The notes under the pieces are model-generated. The model was not told the DNA's origin. It was given only the letters and a program-made list of their open reading frames with translations, and did not search any database. DNA of 64,000 nucleotides from Anaerolineales bacterium (GTDB taxonomy: Bacteria > Chloroflexota > Anaerolineae > Anaerolineales > Villigracilaceae): the NCBI GenBank assembly GCA_020847435.1, contig JADLBX010000044.1, positions 1 through 64,000 of the forward strand. The letters run 5' to 3'. Made by a program: the position numbers and the translations under genes. Below, one piece after another: positions 10,530 to 18,869 of the stretch. Position 1 is the stretch's first letter. Every line of letters begins with the position of its first letter.

Positions 10530-10558
10530 TTGAAATTGATTTTTCAAAATGCTACAGT
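10530..10558 (+). promoter_or_regulatory. Promoter of the lipoprotein gene
   Basis: -35 TTGAAA (10530-10535), 17-nt spacer, -10 TACAGT (10553-10558); SD AAGGAG lies at 10602-10607 before ATG 10615. Confidence 0.55.
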
Positions 10559-10614
10559 GCGGACATGACCGGCGCGCAGATTGCGTCAATTCAACCGGTC
10601 TCAAGGAGAACAAC

Positions 10615-11004
10615 ATGAAAATCGGAAAAGTGTATTTGTTGATGTTCGCGCTGGTAACAGCATCGTTGATCCTCTCAGCGTGCGCTAGCTCGACGCTGTC
10701 CAACTTCCCTACCGGAAGATTCGCGGATCCCGAAGACCCGCTTGTGGGATTCGATTTCCACGAGGATGGGACGTGGAACAATTTTTACTATGGCGCGCAC
10801 GAGGTCTGGGGCACATACAGCGTCAAAGGCGACTTGTTCATCGAGGAGACGAACAACTTCAACTGCGGCAAATCGCCCATGAGTTTCCGTTACACGTTCG
10901 ACGGCACGAACCTGCACTTCGAACTTACCGAGGAAAGCAAGAACGACGAATGTGAAGGCAGGCGGAACGCGTTCGATGGGACCACCTGGGTGATCGTGAA
11001 GTAG
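10615..11004 (+). CDS. Small secreted lipoprotein, unknown function
   Basis: 129 residues. A lipoprotein signal (MKIGKVYLLMFALVTASLIL) leads to lipobox LSAC at about residue 21. The mature part is a compact beta-rich domain (TWNNFYYGAHEVWGTYSV, FRYTFDGTNLHFEL) resembling small extracytoplasmic lipocalin-like or DUF domains; I do not recognise a named family. The start at 10615 is supported by AAGGAG and by the signal peptide beginning there. It is transcribed divergently from the receptor-kinase gene, with a shared inverted repeat between them, so co-regulation is likely. Confidence 0.72.
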   Translation: MKIGKVYLLMFALVTASLILSACASSTLSNFPTGRFADPEDPLVGFDFHEDGTWNNFYYGAHEVWGTYSVKGDLFIEETNNFNCGKSPMSFRYTFDGTNLHFELTEESKNDECEGRRNAFDGTTWVIVK

Positions 11005-11093
11005 CGTTGCCAACATCGAAGCAGACAATGCGATTCAAAACGTTTGAGGGATGATGGCTGATACACCGTCATCCCTCAAGGTGAGGAATAACC

Positions 11094-11810
11094 ATGAAAA
11101 AACAGAATTCTTCTCAGGAAAGTGGAAAGACCGAAGTGAGTGTGGCTAAGATCGGCTTGATCAGTACCGTCGCAGTGGCGATTATCACATGTATCGGCAC
11201 GGTAGTGGTTTCACTTGCCCCTTACCTCCCTTGGAATCGGGCAACAGCGACAGTGGAAGCGCCTCGCATTCCTATCGTATCGAACACTAACACATCTGAA
11301 GCGATATTTCTTCCGACGCTTCAAATCGCATCGACAGCGGTGCCGGTGACGAGCACATCCGCTCCGCCCTCATTTACCTCAATTCCCCTGACCTTAACGC
11401 AACCTCCGCCCACGGGAACGCTTGTACCACCCTCAGCGACTTCGAAGCCTGAAATCAGAGCATATCAATACACAGTTGTTAAAGTAGGAGGCGATTCGGG
11501 TACACAAATGTCACCGCAGTTGGAGTTTAGGACATCGCTCGAAACACTGGGAATCCTGCAGATGGAATTTACAATGAGCCCGAAAGGATGTTCCGAAGCG
11601 CGGTTACACATTCTGATCGATGGCGTCGAAAGATATACGTCAAACTTTCTTGGCAAATCTGAGTCTACAGGATTGTTGAACTTTAGCACTGTTTCAGCAG
11701 GTTCGCATCTACTGACATTGCAACCCGAGGGTCGGTTGGGCGGTTGTAATCGAGGATGGTTTGAATCTTGGGGTGGAACGCTAGTTGTTTATGTGAGTGA
11801 ATACCCGTAA
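11094..11810 (+). CDS. Membrane-anchored extracytoplasmic protein, unknown function
   Basis: 238 residues. A short polar N-terminus is followed by one membrane segment (about 15-40, IGLISTVAVAIITCIGTVVV), then a Thr/Pro/Ser-rich linker (about 50-120) and a C-terminal globular domain (about 125-238) with several aromatic residues and two Cys (in PKGCSEARL and GGCNRGW) that may form a disulfide. The layout is a surface-anchored ligand-binding or adhesion module. No family recognised. It lies 90 bp after the lipoprotein gene in the same direction and is closed by a strong hairpin. Confidence 0.65.
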   Translation: MKKQNSSQESGKTEVSVAKIGLISTVAVAIITCIGTVVVSLAPYLPWNRATATVEAPRIPIVSNTNTSEAIFLPTLQIASTAVPVTSTSAPPSFTSIPLTLTQPPPTGTLVPPSATSKPEIRAYQYTVVKVGGDSGTQMSPQLEFRTSLETLGILQMEFTMSPKGCSEARLHILIDGVERYTSNFLGKSESTGLLNFSTVSAGSHLLTLQPEGRLGGCNRGWFESWGGTLVVYVSEYP

Positions 11811-11851
11811 AAAAGACCTCGGAGGTTTTATAAACCTCCGAGGTCTTTTTT
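11811..11851. terminator. Strong bidirectional terminator
   Basis: Perfect 19-bp arms (11811-11829 and 11833-11851) with a 3-nt loop and A/T tracts on both ends, between convergent genes. The core AAGACCTCGGAGG is shared with the hairpin at 3939-3973. Confidence 0.88.
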
Positions 11852-11854
11852 ACG

Positions 11855-12676
11855 CTAATTCTTATTGCACGAAAAATTAACCGCGACGGTGTTACTCGCG
11901 TGCCCAGCCGCGTCGTGGAGGGTGACGCCGATCGCGACGCTATACTGTTTTGCGCCGCAATTCCATTGCCCGGTGACGACACTGCCTTTGCGCTGGTTGG
12001 CGTTTGGAGTGATGGAAATATCCTTGATCTTGCCGGACACATCCAGCGATGTACTGACCAGTTGGAAATCGGCGAGGTTCGCATCGCCTTCGTTGTCGTA
12101 GTAGTAGACGTCGAGATAAGCGATCAGACTGCCCGAGGAGGCGTCGAAGCGCACCGCCACATGGTCAATGATAGGACCCAGAGCCGCTAGCGGAGTGGCT
12201 GTCGGCGGGGCGGCGACCTCGTGTAAAGCGGTTGGATCTCCAAAAATTATGGCATGTTCGCCCCAGAGCCAACAGGTTCCGGCTCCGTTTGGGGTGTTGA
12301 TGATCCAATAGCCGGCGGTCGTGTTTTTGCCAACGACTTCCGCCGTCTGACCGACGATCAACGCGCTTTTGATGCCATAATCCGGCCCGGGACCGGAACG
12401 GCAATTTGTATTGGCTCTGACCATCACGGTGACTCTGCCTGGCGTCGCGGTAAATTCGGGAGTCGGTGAAAGGGCGGCGGTTGCCGTGGATTCCGGTGTG
12501 ACGGTGGGCGCCAGCGCGGTTTGCGTCAACGAATCGAGGAGCGCGGCTTGAGCGGTGATGGTCAACGCGAGATCAGGACCCGAAGTCGGTTCCGCTTGCC
12601 CGTTGTTGGATGGTCCGCAGGCTGAAAGTAGCAGTGGGATTAGCAGAATGGTATACGTGATATTTTTTCTCTTCAT
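11855..12676 (-). CDS. SH3-domain lipoprotein
   Basis: 273 residues. Lipoprotein signal with lipobox LSAC at about residue 20, a Thr/Pro-rich linker (about 30-80), a bacterial SH3 domain (about 82-148; TVMVRANTNCRSGPGPDYG is the hallmark start), then a second linker and an Ig-like beta domain (about 165-273). Such proteins are common surface lipoproteins in Anaerolineae and may bind peptidoglycan or other wall polymers; the ligand is unknown. It converges with the membrane-anchored protein gene and shares its terminator. Confidence 0.82.
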   Translation of the reverse strand: MKRKNITYTILLIPLLLSACGPSNNGQAEPTSGPDLALTITAQAALLDSLTQTALAPTVTPESTATAALSPTPEFTATPGRVTVMVRANTNCRSGPGPDYGIKSALIVGQTAEVVGKNTTAGYWIINTPNGAGTCWLWGEHAIIFGDPTALHEVAAPPTATPLAALGPIIDHVAVRFDASSGSLIAYLDVYYYDNEGDANLADFQLVSTSLDVSGKIKDISITPNANQRKGSVVTGQWNCGAKQYSVAIGVTLHDAAGHASNTVAVNFSCNKN

Positions 12677-12745
12677 TTTTATCCTTGTGCAAGCGATTCT
12701 ATCTGCAACTACGCCATTTGTTGAAACCCTTAAGAACTACTCATG

Positions 12746-13654
12746 TTAAACGTTTGTTGGCTCGGTACGGTTCCGAGTAAACCAGTAGATCAATCCTGCC
12801 CCAACGATCAAGGATGGAAGAACGATTAGCCCCGCCTCGGGACCGAACGCGCCGCCCGTCCATAACGCGGGACCGGTCACTTCGATTCTGGTCAACGGGT
12901 AAATATCCATGCCTGAGACGGGGAAGCCGAACACGACGCCCTCGAAAAAATTCCAGCCGATGTGAATCCCAATGGGGAGCCAGAGTTGTTTGGAACGGAG
13001 ATAAGCAAATGCAAAATAGAACCCGGCGAGCGTGATGCCAAGCACGGCGCTCCAACTGGAACCGGGGTTGAAGATGTGCAGAAAGCCGAAGACCGTTGAT
13101 GAAATGACTACGCCCCAGAATAGGTTGAGTCCGGAGGCGAGGGTTTGCAGGTGATAGCCGCGTGAGAGCAGTTCCTCGTTCCAGCCGACGAGCAGAAAGA
13201 TGGCGAGGAAAATCAATGTACTGCCAATCACTTTGCCGAGCGGGTCAACCTCCCAGGCGAAGCCGTTGAACGTGATCCAGCCCAATGAGTACATCACGAG
13301 ATAGATGAATCCCATTTGCAAAAAGGTGATGCCGATACCCGCCAAAGCATCGAAGAACGCTTGTCGGTTAACTTTCAACCCGAGGCTTTCGATGGAACGT
13401 TTGTCGAGGAAGCGTCGCGCTAAAAAGATCGAGGCGGTGAAGGCAATCGTCTCCACCACAGTGGAAAGCAGGAACAGGCTGGGTGTGATTCGTTTTGTGA
13501 ATGCAGAGGTGGGATCGAAGAAGAAATAAATCACAAAGACGGGAACGCCCAAACACGCAAAGGCAAAGAACATGCCGCTGGATTGGAACGCCAACCGCCA
13601 CCCGGCGCGCAGGCGCGGCTCGTCGTCCGAGAAAAAGATGCGGTTGAGATTCAT
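12746..13654 (-). CDS. CPBP-family intramembrane metalloprotease
   Basis: 302 residues, about eight membrane segments. The three CPBP (CAAX protease/Abi) motifs are present: EELLSRGY (EExxxR), FGFLHIF (FxxxH) and HIGWNFF (HxxxN), giving a glutamate-activated intramembrane protease. Substrates are unknown; bacterial members act in bacteriocin immunity, regulation or prenyl-protein processing. The start overlaps the stop of the upstream CoA-transferase beta gene by 4 nt (ATGA), so it is co-translated, although no functional link is obvious. Confidence 0.85.
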   Translation of the reverse strand: MNLNRIFFSDDEPRLRAGWRLAFQSSGMFFAFACLGVPVFVIYFFFDPTSAFTKRITPSLFLLSTVVETIAFTASIFLARRFLDKRSIESLGLKVNRQAFFDALAGIGITFLQMGFIYLVMYSLGWITFNGFAWEVDPLGKVIGSTLIFLAIFLLVGWNEELLSRGYHLQTLASGLNLFWGVVISSTVFGFLHIFNPGSSWSAVLGITLAGFYFAFAYLRSKQLWLPIGIHIGWNFFEGVVFGFPVSGMDIYPLTRIEVTGPALWTGGAFGPEAGLIVLPSLIVGAGLIYWFTRNRTEPTNV

Positions 13655-14427
13655 CCGCCGCTCTTCAGGTAGATGCCCGTTGGGTCGAGCTCGTCGCGTA
13701 CGATGCGAAGTTCGTTGGAGGTGACTGGATCAGTTGTCCCGACGCGTGACGCGGTTTTCAAATCCCAGCCGGTGTTGGCTTTCGCTTCATCCGACGTTTT
13801 GCCTGGGTGCAATTGCGTCAGCCTCATCTCGCCTGATTCGTCCGGCTCCATGATGCCGATGTCGGTGACGACGGCGAGCATCCCGCCGCCGCGCAATCCT
13901 GCTTTCGCGCGGTTGCCGCGTCCACCGATGAATCCAGCGGAGGTCATGAACTCGACTTTTTCCGGGAAGCGGCGCTTTTGGTGCGGGGTCATGATGTAAC
14001 AGCGGTTCGCCCACGCCGCGATCTCTTGCGAGCCGCCCGAGCCGGGCAAACGCACTTTGGGCGAATCGTAGCCGCCGATGACGGTGGCGTTGATGTTGCC
14101 GTATTTGTCAATTTGCGCGCCGCCCATGAAGCCAACGTCCACGTTGCCGCGCTGGAGGTAGTTGGTGAAAATGTCGTACATGCTCACGACGGATAACGCG
14201 CCGCTGACGAGTGTTGGGTCGCCGATTGACAATGGCAAGCGCGCAGGCTCCGCGCCGATCACGCCCGCTTCGTAGATCATCACGAGGTTTGGCGCGTGAG
14301 TCCGCTTGGCGAGGTTGCACGCGAGGTTGGGTTGACCGACGCCCACGAACACCACATCTCCATCGCGCAGCAACCGCGCGGCGTTGATGATCATAAGCTC
14401 GGCAGATGAATATTTTATTTCGCTCAT
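13651..14427 (-). CDS. CoA-transferase subunit beta (GctB/IpdB-like)
   Basis: 258-residue subunit of a family I CoA-transferase. It carries the small-subunit signature with the catalytic Glu in MIYEAGVIGA, plus GNVDVGFMGGAQIDKYGN and VRLPGSGG. It should pair with the alpha subunit encoded upstream (15033-15935). Such heterodimers move CoA between carboxylic acids (glutaconate, 3-oxoacids, or ring-cleavage products as in IpdAB, where the reaction is hydrolytic). The substrate is not clear. The two subunit genes are unusually separated by a GxxExxY gene and repeats. Confidence 0.87.
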   Translation of the reverse strand: MSEIKYSSAELMIINAARLLRDGDVVFVGVGQPNLACNLAKRTHAPNLVMIYEAGVIGAEPARLPLSIGDPTLVSGALSVVSMYDIFTNYLQRGNVDVGFMGGAQIDKYGNINATVIGGYDSPKVRLPGSGGSQEIAAWANRCYIMTPHQKRRFPEKVEFMTSAGFIGGRGNRAKAGLRGGGMLAVVTDIGIMEPDESGEMRLTQLHPGKTSDEAKANTGWDLKTASRVGTTDPVTSNELRIVRDELDPTGIYLKSGG

Positions 14428-14434
14428 TTTATTC

Positions 14435-14465
14435 CACTAATCTTCGCTAATCTTCACTAATCTGA
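14435..14465. repeat. ATTAGCGAAGATTAG repeat, left flank of GxxExxY gene
   Basis: Three tandem imperfect copies of CTAATCTTCRCTAATCT, overlapping the GxxExxY stop. Related copies occur at 14973-15031 and 20251-20319. Confidence 0.55.
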
Positions 14466-14921
14466 GTCAATGGGTTTAGGGTCGTTGATGCGCGGTCTGC
14501 GTGGCGGGATGATGACCTTTGGAGTCCTGAGAATTTTGCCCGGCGTCAGCACCATTCTTTTCCATTCTAAATCTCTATCTGTACCGAAATTAATCAACAC
14601 ACCGACGGGCAGATTTGTCGCTTTCAGGTAATTGAGCAATTGCGATTCTTCGCGTGAGGTCAATTTGTCAATGGCTTTGATTTCCACGATGACATTTTCA
14701 AAATAAATAAAATCTGGCTTGAAGAATTGCTTCAGTTTTGTGGTTTTGTACTTGATGTAAATCTCCTCTTGGGCAAGGTGTGGAAGTTGGCGCGATTCTG
14801 ACTCGATCTCCAGCGCTTCCTGATATATCGCTTCACCGAAGCCCGGTCCGAGTTGGTTATAGACTTCCATTGCGGCGCCGATAATGGCGTAAACCTCGCT
14901 CTTGAACAATAACTCTGCCAT
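14457..14921 (-). CDS. GxxExxY protein (PD-(D/E)XK nuclease-like)
   Basis: 154 residues. It has the family motif GPGFGEAIYQEAL (GxxExxY) near residue 22 and a PD-(D/E)XK core: PDF, then VIVEIKAIDKLT, then LLNYLKATNLPVGVLINFG. Function of the family is unknown, though the fold is that of a nuclease. Start ATG 14921 has aaggag upstream; a longer form to 14951 is less likely. Repeat arms flank it on both sides, and it splits a CoA-transferase operon, suggesting later insertion. A paralogue lies at 28245. Confidence 0.85.
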   Translation of the reverse strand: MAELLFKSEVYAIIGAAMEVYNQLGPGFGEAIYQEALEIESESRQLPHLAQEEIYIKYKTTKLKQFFKPDFIYFENVIVEIKAIDKLTSREESQLLNYLKATNLPVGVLINFGTDRDLEWKRMVLTPGKILRTPKVIIPPRRPRINDPKPIDSD

Positions 14922-14972
14922 GCTGACTCCTTTCGATCTCGCGACTGTCAAAACGAAACTTGAGTAAAGCGG

Positions 14973-15031
14973 TCCGCTAATCCTCGCTAATCTCCGCGAA
15001 TTATTTAAAAAGATTAGCGAAGATTAGCGGA
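14973..15031. repeat. ATTAGCGAAGATTAG inverted repeat, right flank of GxxExxY gene
   Basis: Near-perfect inverted repeat: TCCGCTAATCCTCGCTAATCT (14973-14993) against its complement at 15011-15031, ending 1 bp before the CoA-transferase alpha stop codon. Confidence 0.7.
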
Positions 15032-15032
15032 C

Positions 15033-15935
15033 TCAATACCTTCCATAATTGATCGGTTCGCTCATCAGCGCGGAGACTTCGAGCCGTTTGTGGACTTCGC
15101 TTCCGAGTTTTTGCCAGTATTGGTCGCGGTCTTTCACGCCGAAGACCCATTCATCGAGATATTGTTTCGTTAGTTCAGCCGATTCGCTGACCTTATCCCA
15201 TGCGAGATAAAACTCGTTGTCGCGGTCGTAATATCCCTGCGCGTAACTGGGATGGCAGGCAAACGGCACATGGCATACAGCGCTGACGACGATTTGAGAG
15301 ATCATCGTGCGGTTCGGGTCGGACCTGATAACGGATTCGTCCACAATTTCCTCTGCTGTGACGATGACTTTCTTCGCGGCGAACGCGGCTTCCTTTTGCT
15401 CGCCGATGATGCCCCACAGATGCGCGTTGCCGTTCGCGTCCGCGCGTTGCACATGGACGATTGCCACATCGGGATTGAGCGCCGGCACGACGATTACATC
15501 CTTGCCGCCGTAGGGATCGGGAATCCGCTTGATGTTTGGGTTCGCTTTTTCGAGATCAGCCGCGCCGGTTTGATTCATCGGCAGGAAAGGCAAACCAGCC
15601 GCCCCGGCTTGCAGGCGCGTGATCATCCCGAAGTGCGAATATTCCTCCCATTCGAGTTTTCCCTGTTCGATGGCAGAGCGGACGATTCTCAGCGACCCGA
15701 CGCCCGGATTGCCCATGTACGAGAAGATGACTTTCTTGGCGCACCCCGCCGCGACCATTTGGTCGTAGATCAGGTCTGGCGTGGCGCGGGCGAGAGTGAG
15801 ATTCTTTTTTCCCTGCCGAATCATTTCGTGTCCCGCCGCGAACGGGATGAGGTGCGTGAACCCTGCGGCGTACACTGTGTCGCCGTCGTTCACGTAGTTT
15901 GCGATCGCTTCAGAAAGCGGGAGGAGTTTCGTCAT
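15033..15935 (-). CDS. CoA-transferase subunit alpha (GctA/IpdA-like)
   Basis: 300 residues from ATG 15935. The N-terminus (MTKLLPLSEAIANYVNDGDTVYAAGF) and the segments MGNPGVGSLRIVRSAIEQG and IVHVQRADANGNAHLWG are characteristic of glutaconate CoA-transferase subunit A and its relatives. It lacks the catalytic Glu, which resides in the beta subunit. The start overlaps the stop of the small membrane protein gene (ATGA). The beta gene lies about 600 bp downstream beyond a GxxExxY insertion. Substrate unknown. Confidence 0.87.
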   Translation of the reverse strand: MTKLLPLSEAIANYVNDGDTVYAAGFTHLIPFAAGHEMIRQGKKNLTLARATPDLIYDQMVAAGCAKKVIFSYMGNPGVGSLRIVRSAIEQGKLEWEEYSHFGMITRLQAGAAGLPFLPMNQTGAADLEKANPNIKRIPDPYGGKDVIVVPALNPDVAIVHVQRADANGNAHLWGIIGEQKEAAFAAKKVIVTAEEIVDESVIRSDPNRTMISQIVVSAVCHVPFACHPSYAQGYYDRDNEFYLAWDKVSESAELTKQYLDEWVFGVKDRDQYWQKLGSEVHKRLEVSALMSEPINYGRY

Positions 15936-16186
15936 TCCTGTTTGCCCTTCAATAGTTTTTTCAACCAGCCGAACCGTCCGCTGGCTGGCACGGGTCTTTT
16001 GTATTGCGCGCGGAAGATGAATCCCAGCCCGGCGAGGATCATGCTCCAACAAAAATAATTTAACGACGGCGCGCCGCTCGAATCGGAAAGGATGAAAAAT
16101 ACGATCAACCCAACCGCAAGCATGAGGAAAAAAGTGCCGATGCGGTGGACGAGTTCTTTGCGGGAGTATTGTTCGGGTTCGCCCAT
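15932..16186 (-). CDS. Small two-TM membrane protein
   Basis: 84 residues with two hydrophobic segments (about 17-34 and 40-58), a charged N-terminus (GEPEQYSRKELVHR) and a basic C-terminus (WLKKLLKGKQE). No family recognised. It is translationally coupled by a 4-nt overlap to the CoA-transferase alpha gene and follows the Tam-like methyltransferase gene by 6 nt, so it belongs to the same transcription unit. Confidence 0.6.
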   Translation of the reverse strand: MGEPEQYSRKELVHRIGTFFLMLAVGLIVFFILSDSSGAPSLNYFCWSMILAGLGFIFRAQYKRPVPASGRFGWLKKLLKGKQE

Positions 16187-16192
16187 TTTCTT

Positions 16193-16951
16193 TTATGCTG
16201 GCTTGCGCGCCGAAAAAAGGATTCTGCGAAATGGATAGAAAACAGGGCTATCCGGCAATGCGGTGTGCATCTTTTCGTGGATGGCTTGCAAGAATCGCTC
16301 TTTGTGTTGTCCCAGCCGCTCGAAATAAGGGACCAATGCCGTGCCCGAAATCCATTCGACGATGGCGCCCGAATCTTTCAACACGTGCGAGTAGACTTTC
16401 TCGAACACGACAATTTCTTCTGCGCCGCATGTGAAAAGAATTTGCGCGTACTGGTCAATCGTCAACACCGGCGCGATCCGTTGAAACCCTTGCAGAATGG
16501 ATTTGAACGGCTCCTCGTCGGCGGTCTCGCGATAAATTTGATGCGAGATGTGATTATGATTCGATGGGACTTGCACGGCGATCTGTCCGCCGGGCTTGAG
16601 TCGGCTAAATAGAGATGGAATCAACTCGGTGTGATTCTCGCTCCATTGCAGCGCGGCGTTGCTGAAGATCACATCCCATGCGCCGCTGAGGCGGGCTTGA
16701 TCGCCGAGTTGGAAGACCAAGCCTACCCGTGCGAAAGACGCGGCTTTTTCCAACATCTCCGGCGACGAGTCGAGCCCGGTCACATCGGACTGGGGGAGTC
16801 GGTCAGCCAGTTGACGCGTCAACTCGCCGGGTCCGCATCCCAAATCCACCACTTTGAGATTTTCATGCACATCAACGAGCGCGAGCAGATCGTAGAACGG
16901 CGCGGCGCGTTCCGATTGAAACTTGTGATATTGATCGGGATTCCAGGGCAT
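16193..16951 (-). CDS. tam: Trans-aconitate 2-methyltransferase-like SAM methyltransferase
   Basis: 252 residues, class I methyltransferase. The N-terminus MPWNPDQYHKFQSERAAPF matches Tam. SAM motif I is VVDLGCGPGELTRQL (about 35-49), acidic motif II VTGLDSSPEML, and post-motif NAALQWSENH. Tam methylates trans-aconitate, an inhibitor of aconitase. No strong SD is visible. Overall similarity is convincing, but substrate specificity in this subfamily varies. Confidence 0.8.
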   Translation of the reverse strand: MPWNPDQYHKFQSERAAPFYDLLALVDVHENLKVVDLGCGPGELTRQLADRLPQSDVTGLDSSPEMLEKAASFARVGLVFQLGDQARLSGAWDVIFSNAALQWSENHTELIPSLFSRLKPGGQIAVQVPSNHNHISHQIYRETADEEPFKSILQGFQRIAPVLTIDQYAQILFTCGAEEIVVFEKVYSHVLKDSGAIVEWISGTALVPYFERLGQHKERFLQAIHEKMHTALPDSPVFYPFRRILFSARKPA

Positions 16952-16961
16952 GGATTAAATG

Positions 16962-17001
16962 CCCCTCTCCCTGAAAGGGAGAGGGGCAGGGGTGAGGGTG
17001 G
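16962..17001. repeat. Pyrimidine/purine hairpin repeat (CCCCTCTCCC type)
   Basis: GCCCCTCTCCCT...AGGGAGAGGGGC forms a 12-bp stem with a 3-nt loop, followed by aggggtgagggtgg. The same module is found inside the phosphatase gene at 42758-42795. Here it may also terminate the P5C dehydrogenase transcript. Confidence 0.6.
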
Positions 17002-17003
17002 TC

Positions 17004-18650
17004 TTACTTGCGCGTCGTCTTTTTCTTCGCGACTTTCTTCTTGGCAGGTTTCGCCTTCGAGGACGATTTCTTCGACGCCTTTACCAGCGTTTGGATTTGC
17101 TCGTGCATGTACAACTGCACGTAGTAGTAACCACCGCCGTTTTTGCCGCTTGCGCCGGAGCCTTTCCAGCCGCCGAAGGGTTGGAAGCCGGGCCACGCGC
17201 CGGTCGTCGCGCCTTGCGGACGATTCGCGTACGTGACGCCCGCTTGAATGTTGTCGAAGAACCATGCGGTCTCTTTTTGCGAGCCGTAGAAACCGGCAGT
17301 GAGTCCGTAATTGACCTCGTTGGCGATCGTCATCGCTTCGTCGAGATTCTTTACCTTGCCGACCGTCGCGATGGGCAGGAACATTTCGTGCTTCCACAAG
17401 CGATGCTCGAAAGGCAGGTTGGTGACGAGCGTCGGTTCGCAGTAGTAGCCGTAATCGTACATGCCGCCGGACTTCACATTGCCGCCGGTGAGGAACCGCC
17501 CGCCCGCTTGGTTGAGTTCTTCGGTGTAATTCTTGAATTCGTTGTACGCGCCCTGGTTGGCGACGGGCCCGATGTAGGTCGCGCGCTCGGTCGGGTCGCC
17601 GATCACGAGCGAATCCACTTTCGATTTCAGTTTGGCGAGCAGTTCATCGTACACCGGCTCTTCCACAAGGATGCGCGAAGCCGCCGAGCATTTCTGTCCC
17701 TGCAAGCCGAATGCCGAGCGATAAATGCCGGTCGCCGCGTCTTCGAGGTTGGCGTTGCGCGACACGATTGCGGGATTCTTTCCGCCGAGTTCCAACACGA
17801 TCGGGCGGACGTAATTGCGGCTCGCAAAATCGCGGTACATCTTCATGCCCACGTCGAACGAGCCGGTGAAGGTCGCGCCGTCAACTTCCGGGCTGTCCAC
17901 CAGCGCCTGCCCAACTGTGGAACCGGGACCGGTCACAAAGTTGAACACGCCGTTCGGTATGCCCGCGTCGCGCAGGCATTCCGCGTACAGGCGTACGATC
18001 CACGCCGTATCTGAGGCAGGCTTGATGACGACCGTATTGCCAGCCACGAGCGCCGCGCCGGTCGGTCCGCCGGTCAACGCAAAGGGGAAGTTGAACGGCG
18101 AAATGACGAGCCACACGCCATACGGGCGCAACACCGACATGTTCGTCGAATCGTAGCCCGTCAGCGGATCTTTGCCCATCGGTTTGATGAAGCCGTTGTT
18201 GTCCTCCATCATTTGCGCGGGCCAATACATCAGGTCGGCGGTCTCTTGCACGTCGCCGAGTGATTCCATGCGGTTCTTGCCGACTTCGAGCGCCATCGCC
18301 GCGCCGAGTTCGAAGATGCGTTTCTCGATCAACGAAGCGGCTTTGCGGACCAATTGCACGCGCTTCTGCCACGGGGTGTGGCTCCACGCGGGGAAGGCTT
18401 TGCGCGCCGCCTCGATCGCCATGCGCGCGTGCAACGCGTTGCCTTTTTGCATCCGCGCCAGAACCCAGCCAGTGTTGACAGGCGAACGGTCCTCGAATTT
18501 TTCATCGCTGAACACGTCTTTACCGTCAATGAACATGCCGTATTCTTTGCCGAGATTCTGTTTGAGTTTTGCCACCGCCTTGTCGAACCCATCATGCAGC
18601 GCCTCAGGCGGATTGAACATCGTGCCGTAGGTGAGTTTGAAACCAGCCAT
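17004..18650 (-). CDS. 1-Pyrroline-5-carboxylate dehydrogenase
   Basis: 548-residue aldehyde dehydrogenase, closest in layout to RocA/PutA-type P5C dehydrogenases: N-terminal lead, PYGVWLVISPFNFP, LELGGKNP (general-base Glu) and catalytic Cys321 in GQKCSA. It oxidises glutamate-semialdehyde (from proline or arginine) to glutamate with NAD+. The last 25 or so residues are a Lys/Ser/Ala-rich histone-H1-like tail not usual in the family. ATG 18650 has GGAGG upstream. No proline dehydrogenase is nearby. Confidence 0.9.
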   Translation of the reverse strand: MAGFKLTYGTMFNPPEALHDGFDKAVAKLKQNLGKEYGMFIDGKDVFSDEKFEDRSPVNTGWVLARMQKGNALHARMAIEAARKAFPAWSHTPWQKRVQLVRKAASLIEKRIFELGAAMALEVGKNRMESLGDVQETADLMYWPAQMMEDNNGFIKPMGKDPLTGYDSTNMSVLRPYGVWLVISPFNFPFALTGGPTGAALVAGNTVVIKPASDTAWIVRLYAECLRDAGIPNGVFNFVTGPGSTVGQALVDSPEVDGATFTGSFDVGMKMYRDFASRNYVRPIVLELGGKNPAIVSRNANLEDAATGIYRSAFGLQGQKCSAASRILVEEPVYDELLAKLKSKVDSLVIGDPTERATYIGPVANQGAYNEFKNYTEELNQAGGRFLTGGNVKSGGMYDYGYYCEPTLVTNLPFEHRLWKHEMFLPIATVGKVKNLDEAMTIANEVNYGLTAGFYGSQKETAWFFDNIQAGVTYANRPQGATTGAWPGFQPFGGWKGSGASGKNGGGYYYVQLYMHEQIQTLVKASKKSSSKAKPAKKKVAKKKTTRK

Positions 18651-18663
18651 ACTTCCTCCGTAA

Positions 18664-18768
18664 GTAGTTTTGATAGTTACTTGGTTTTATAGTTCGGTAG
18701 CGGAAAACCATCAAACGATGGGACTATCCAACTATCGAACTATCAAACTATAAAACGAATAAACTGTG
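18664..18768. repeat. AACTAT-rich inverted/tandem repeat
   Basis: Runs of ccaactat/gaactat/aaactat (18722-18755) face partial complements (atagtt) at 18670-18694. Same unit as the tandem array at 36240-36298. It lies between divergent genes; no clear promoter is seen within it. Confidence 0.45.
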
Positions 18769-18869
18769 AACTAACCGTAGTATAGCGTAGGATGTGGCGC
18801 CCGTCAAAGATGGCATTTGTAATCTTTGCGTAAGGACTTTTTGATACAAATTGTCAGGAGTTCAAGACA

